NCBI GenBank assembly: GCA_024760905.1
Contig: CM045746.1
Location: forward strand, 8,816,466 to 8,880,465
From: Plotosus lineatus
Taxonomy: Eukaryota > Chordata > Actinopteri > Siluriformes > Plotosidae
Direction of reading: 5' to 3'
DNA: 64,000 nt
Position numbers and translations under genes: made by a program. Of the stretch, positions 55,701 through 60,594 are shown in pieces. The notes under the pieces were generated by a model. That model did not search any database, was not told the DNA's origin, and saw only the letters and a program-made list of their open reading frames with translations. How positions within the stretch are numbered: the first letter of the stretch is position 1; every line of letters begins with the position of its first letter.

Positions 55701-55805
55701 GTATATATCTGTGCGAGTGTGTGCATGTATGTATCTCTTTGTGTCAGTGTATGTATATATCTGTGTGAGTGTGTGTGTGTGCACGTATATATCTGTGTGA
55801 GCGTG

Positions 55806-55846
<41 letters not shown>

Positions 55847-55905
55847 ATGCATGTATATATCTGTGTGAGTGTGTGCATGTATGTATCTATTTGTGTCAGT
55901 GTATG

Positions 55906-55944
<39 letters not shown>

Positions 55945-58900
55945 ATGTATATATCTGTGTGTGTGTGTGTGCATGCATGTATATATCTGTGTCTATGTAT
56001 GTATGTATCTAATGCAGCCGTGAGGGGGGGCACAAACCAGTGTCTCTCCCTCATGCCGGTCCCAAGCCCGGATAAATGCAGAGGGTTGCGTCAGGAAGGG
56101 CATCCGGCGTAAAACAAATGCCAAATAAACTATGCGAATCACAAGAAAGAATCACATACCGGATCGGTCGAGGCCCGGGTTAACAACGACCGCCATCAGT
56201 GCCGTCAACCAACAGGGTGCTGATGGAAATTGGACTACTGTTGGTCGAAGACGTTGAAGAAGGAGCGGCGGGAGGCGTGTCCGTTGCCAGAGAGAGAAGA
56301 GGAAAGGCATGAGTCTAGGACTGAAAGTAGGGACTTTGAATGTTGGAACTATGACAGGAAAAGGTAGACAGCTGGCTGACATGATGCAGAGGAGGAAGGT
56401 GGACATACTGTGTGTTCAGGAGACCAGGTGGAAAGGTCGCAAGGCTAGAAGCATAAGAGCAGGGTTTAAGCTCTTTTATCACGGTGTGGATGGGAAGAGT
56501 CGGAGTCATCTTGAAGGAGGAATTTGCCAGGAATGTTCTAGAAGTGAAAAGAGTGTCAGACAGAGTGATGAGTCTCAAGTTAGAAATTAAAGGTGTGATG
56601 GTCAATGTTGTTAGTGCTTATGCCCCACAGACAGGATGTGAGCGAGAAGAGAAGGAGAGATTCTGGAGGGAGTTCAATGAAGTGATGCAGAGTACCCCCA
56701 GAGGTGAAAGAGTGGTCATTGGGGCAGACTTCAATGGACATGTTGGTGCAGGAAACAGAGGGGACGAGGAAGTGATGGGGAGGAATGGGATCCAGGACAG
56801 GAGCAGAAGGACAGATGTTGGTAGATTTTGCAAAAAGGATGGAAATGGCTGTGGTGAATACTTTCTTCCAGAAGAGAGGAGCATAGGGTGACTTATAAAA
56901 GTGGAGGTAGGAGCACACAGGTAGACTACATCTTGTGCAGGCGATGTAATTTAAAGGAAGTCAGTGACTGCAAAGTAGTAGCGGGTGAGTGTGTTGCCAA
57001 AAAGCATAGGATGGTGGTGTGCAGGATGATGCTGATGGTGAGGAAGGTGAAGAAGGCAAAGGCAGAGCAGAAGACAAAGTGGTGGAAGTTGAAAAAGGAA
57101 GGGTGTCGGGTTGTCTTCAAGAAGGAGTTGAAACAGGCGTTGGGTGGTCAGGAAGTGCTTCCAGATGACTGGACAACTACAGCTAATGTGATCAGCGAGA
57201 CAGGTAGGAGAATACTTGGTGTGTCATCTGGAAGGAAAGTAGATAAGGAGACTTGGTGGTGGAATGAGGAAGTGCAGGAGTGTGTACAAAGGAAGAGATT
57301 AGCTAAGAAGAAGTGGGACATTGAGAAAACCGAAAGAGTAAACAGGAGTACAGGGAGACACAGCGTAAGGCAAAGGTAGCAGTGTCAAAGGCCAAACAGA
57401 GCGCGTTTGATGACTTGTATGCTCGGTTGGAAAGTAAAGAGGGAGAAAATGATTTATACAGGTTGGCACAGCAGAGAAATAGAGATGGGAAGGACGTGCA
57501 GCAAGTTAGATTGATAAAGGACAGAGAGGGAAATGTATTGACTGATGACAGAAGTGTGCTGGAAAGATGGAAAGAGTACTTTGAAGAGCTGATGAATGAG
57601 GGAAATGAGAGAGAAAAAAGAGTAGAAGAGGTGACTGTTGAGGACCAGGAAGTAGCAAAGATTAGTAAGGGTGAAGTGAGGAGGGCATTGAAGAGGATGA
57701 AGAATGGAAAGGCAGTTGGTCCTGATGACATACCGGTGGAGGTATGGAAGTGTCTAGGAGAGGTAGCAGTAGATTTTCTGACAAGAACATTTAACAAGGT
57801 CTTAGAGAGTGAGAGGATGCCAGAGGAATGGAGGAGAAGTGTGCTGGTGCCCATTTTTAAGAACAAGGGAGACGTGCAGAGTTGTGGCAACTGCAGAGGG
57901 ATAAAGTTGATGAGCCATATGATGAAGTTATGGGAAAGAATAGTGGAAGCTAGACTAAGGGCAGAAGTCAGCATTTGTGAACAACAGTTTGGTTTCATGC
58001 CAAGAAAGAGCACCACAGATGCAGTGTTTGCCTTGAGGATGTTAATGGAGAAGTACAGAGAAGGTCAGAGGGAGCTGCATTGTGCCTTTGTGGATCTGGA
58101 GAAAGCATATGACAGGGTGCCAAGAGAAGAACTGTGGTATTGCATGAGGAAGTCTGGAGTGGCAGAGAAGTATGTTGGAGTGGTGCAGGACATGTATGAG
58201 AGATGTAAGACAGTGGTGAGGTGTGCTGTCGGTGTGACACAAGAGTTCAAGGTGGAGATGGGACTGCATCAAGGGTCAGCTCTCAGCCCCTTCTTGTTTG
58301 CTATGGTGATGGACAGGCTGACAGACGACGTTAGACAAGATTCCCCATGGACTATGATGTTTGCAGATGACATTGTGATCTGTAGTGAGAGCAGAGAACA
58401 AGTGCAGGAAAATCTAGAGAGGTGGAGGTATGCCCTGGAAAGGAGGGGAATGAAGATTAGCCTCAGTAAGACAGAATACATGTGCATGAATGACAAGGAC
58501 CAAAGAGGAACGGTGAGATTACAGGGAGCAGAGATAAGAAAGGTGGAGGATTTTAAGTACTTAGGCTCAACAATCCAGAGCAATGGAGAGTGTGGAAAAG
58601 AGGTCAAGAAGCGTGTACGGGCAGGTTGGAATGGTTGGAGAAAAGTGTCCGGTGTGATGTGTGATAGGAGGGTATCGGCAAGAATGAAAGGAAAAGTGTA
58701 CAAGACGGTGTTGAGGCCAACGATGTTGTATGGGTTAGAAACAGTGGCCCTGGGGAAAAGACAGGAGGCAGAGTTGGAGGTAGCAGAGATGAAAATGTTG
58801 AGGTTCTCTTTGGGAGTAACGAGGATGGATAGGATTAGGAATGAGCACATCAGAGGGACAGCACATGTAAGAGGTTTTGGAGACAAAGTCAGAGAGGCTA

Positions 58901-60546
58901 GATTGAGATGGTTTGGACATGTACAGAGGAGGGATAGTGAGTATATTGGTAATAGGATGCTGAGGCTGGAACTACCAGGCAAAAGGCCTAGAGGAAGACC
59001 AAAGAGACGATTCATGGATGTGGTGAAGGAGGACATGAAGGTCGTTGGTGTAAGAGAAGAAGATGCAAAGGATAGGGTGAGATGGAGGCAGATGATTCGC
59101 TGTGGCGACCCCTGAAGGGAAAAGCCGAAAGGAAAAGAAGATGTATGTATGTATCTGTGTGAGTGTGTGTGCGCATGTATGTATATATCTGTGTCAGTGT
59201 ATGTCAGTGGTTCTCAAATAGTGGGGTGCGCCCCCCTGGGGGGACGCGGTGCGGGCACGTGTGACCCCAGGGAACATGTTTTTTTTTTCAGGATAAAGTG
59301 TAATTCTATATCCACTACAGCAGGTGGCAGTGGCTTCCTCACTGTCAGAGTGTGCCCAGAGGTAAAATATGAAGTGAAGTTAATAAATCCACCATGGAAA
59401 TTTTTAACAGGGACGGAAAGAGAGGCAGAGACAGTGAGAGAAACGAAAGTCCAGAAAGCTTAAGTCGAGGAGGTATGATGAAGCGGATGTAGCACTCGGC
59501 TTCACTGTGCTGCGGTGAGAAACGAGGAAAGACCGCTGTGTTTACTGTGTCGGAAAACATTGTCAGCTGACAGCATGAACCCAAATAAATTCAGGCGTCA
59601 CTTAAAGAATCACACCCCAATCACGTGATGAGCCACGTGAGTTTTTTTCAGCGAAAATGTGCCGAGTATTGCCAACAACCACCCCGCTTTGTCAATGATA
59701 TTCCAGCAAACCGAGCTCTTTTAGCATTAGATAAGGTGGAGTACCAAACTGCTCAGTGCAGAAAACCCCACAGCAGACCTGAGGAACTGATCCGACCTGC
59801 AGCACACATGGTCTCTCTCACGCTGGATGACGTCAGCGCTGTGAAACTAAGTCCAGGTCCACGTTCAGCATTGAGCAGGAGCTGAGAGTTCAGTATCGTG
59901 CTTTAAACCCTGTTTCAAAAAGCTGTGCACTGCAAAATGTGCTCACTGTACCATTAATATGGACTTAATCATTTTGATAATAATAATAATAGTTTTATTC
60001 ATTTTTGTTTTGTAGGTTAAAGTGTTTTATATATCGTTCTCCTGAGTTAATATTGCTGATCAATTTGAATTTATTATTATTTATTGATTTTATTTAATTT
60101 TATTTTTCAGTATGAAATTGTTCAAATTGTTGGTCAAAAAATGTTGACAGTTTAAATACTTTTTCTTTCAGGCAAATTGATGCACTTTAAATCTTTTTGT
60201 TTAAAGACTAAAAAATTGTTAATAAAGTTATTCTTGGTTGTAAGTTAATCTGTATTTCTTCATTTTTTGGATTCCATAATGATCATAAGGATTTATCATG
60301 CTAATAAGGATACAGTGCATGCAGAGGATTACTTATAACAATTTTTAGACAAATAACACTATTTATATTGGGGGGGCGCGAAATGTTTTCCTCTTCCTCG
60401 GGGGGGGGCATGACGGAAAATAATTGAGGTGTATGTATATATCTGTGTGAGTGTGTGTGCGTGTATGTATGTGTACATCTGTGTGAGTGTGTGTGTGCAC
60501 ATGAAAGTATATATCTGTGTCAGTGCATGTATGTATATGTCTGTGT

Positions 60547-60594
<48 letters not shown>

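Larger units (their letters stand above)
56011..59140 (+). mobile_element. RTE-like LINE, nearly full length
   Basis: 5' end TAATGCAGCCGTGAGGGGG. 3' end GAAAAGCCGAAAGGAAAAGA AG, directly followed by array units. No poly-A. Holds an APE domain (56309-57379, frameshifted) and an intact reverse transcriptase frame (57382-59115). Related fragments: 54481-55480, 33720-34440, 50043-50305. Confidence 0.9.

Noticed and set aside
55298..56023. His-Thr and Cys-Val repeat reading frames of up to 226 codons
   Set aside because: Translation of the TG/TA array in any frame gives these; no start context or similarity.
59197..60436. An 8-base target duplication GTGTATGT flanking the hAT element
   Set aside because: The flanking array is itself made of GTGTATGT-type units, so the match is expected by chance; the right terminal repeat also seems incomplete.
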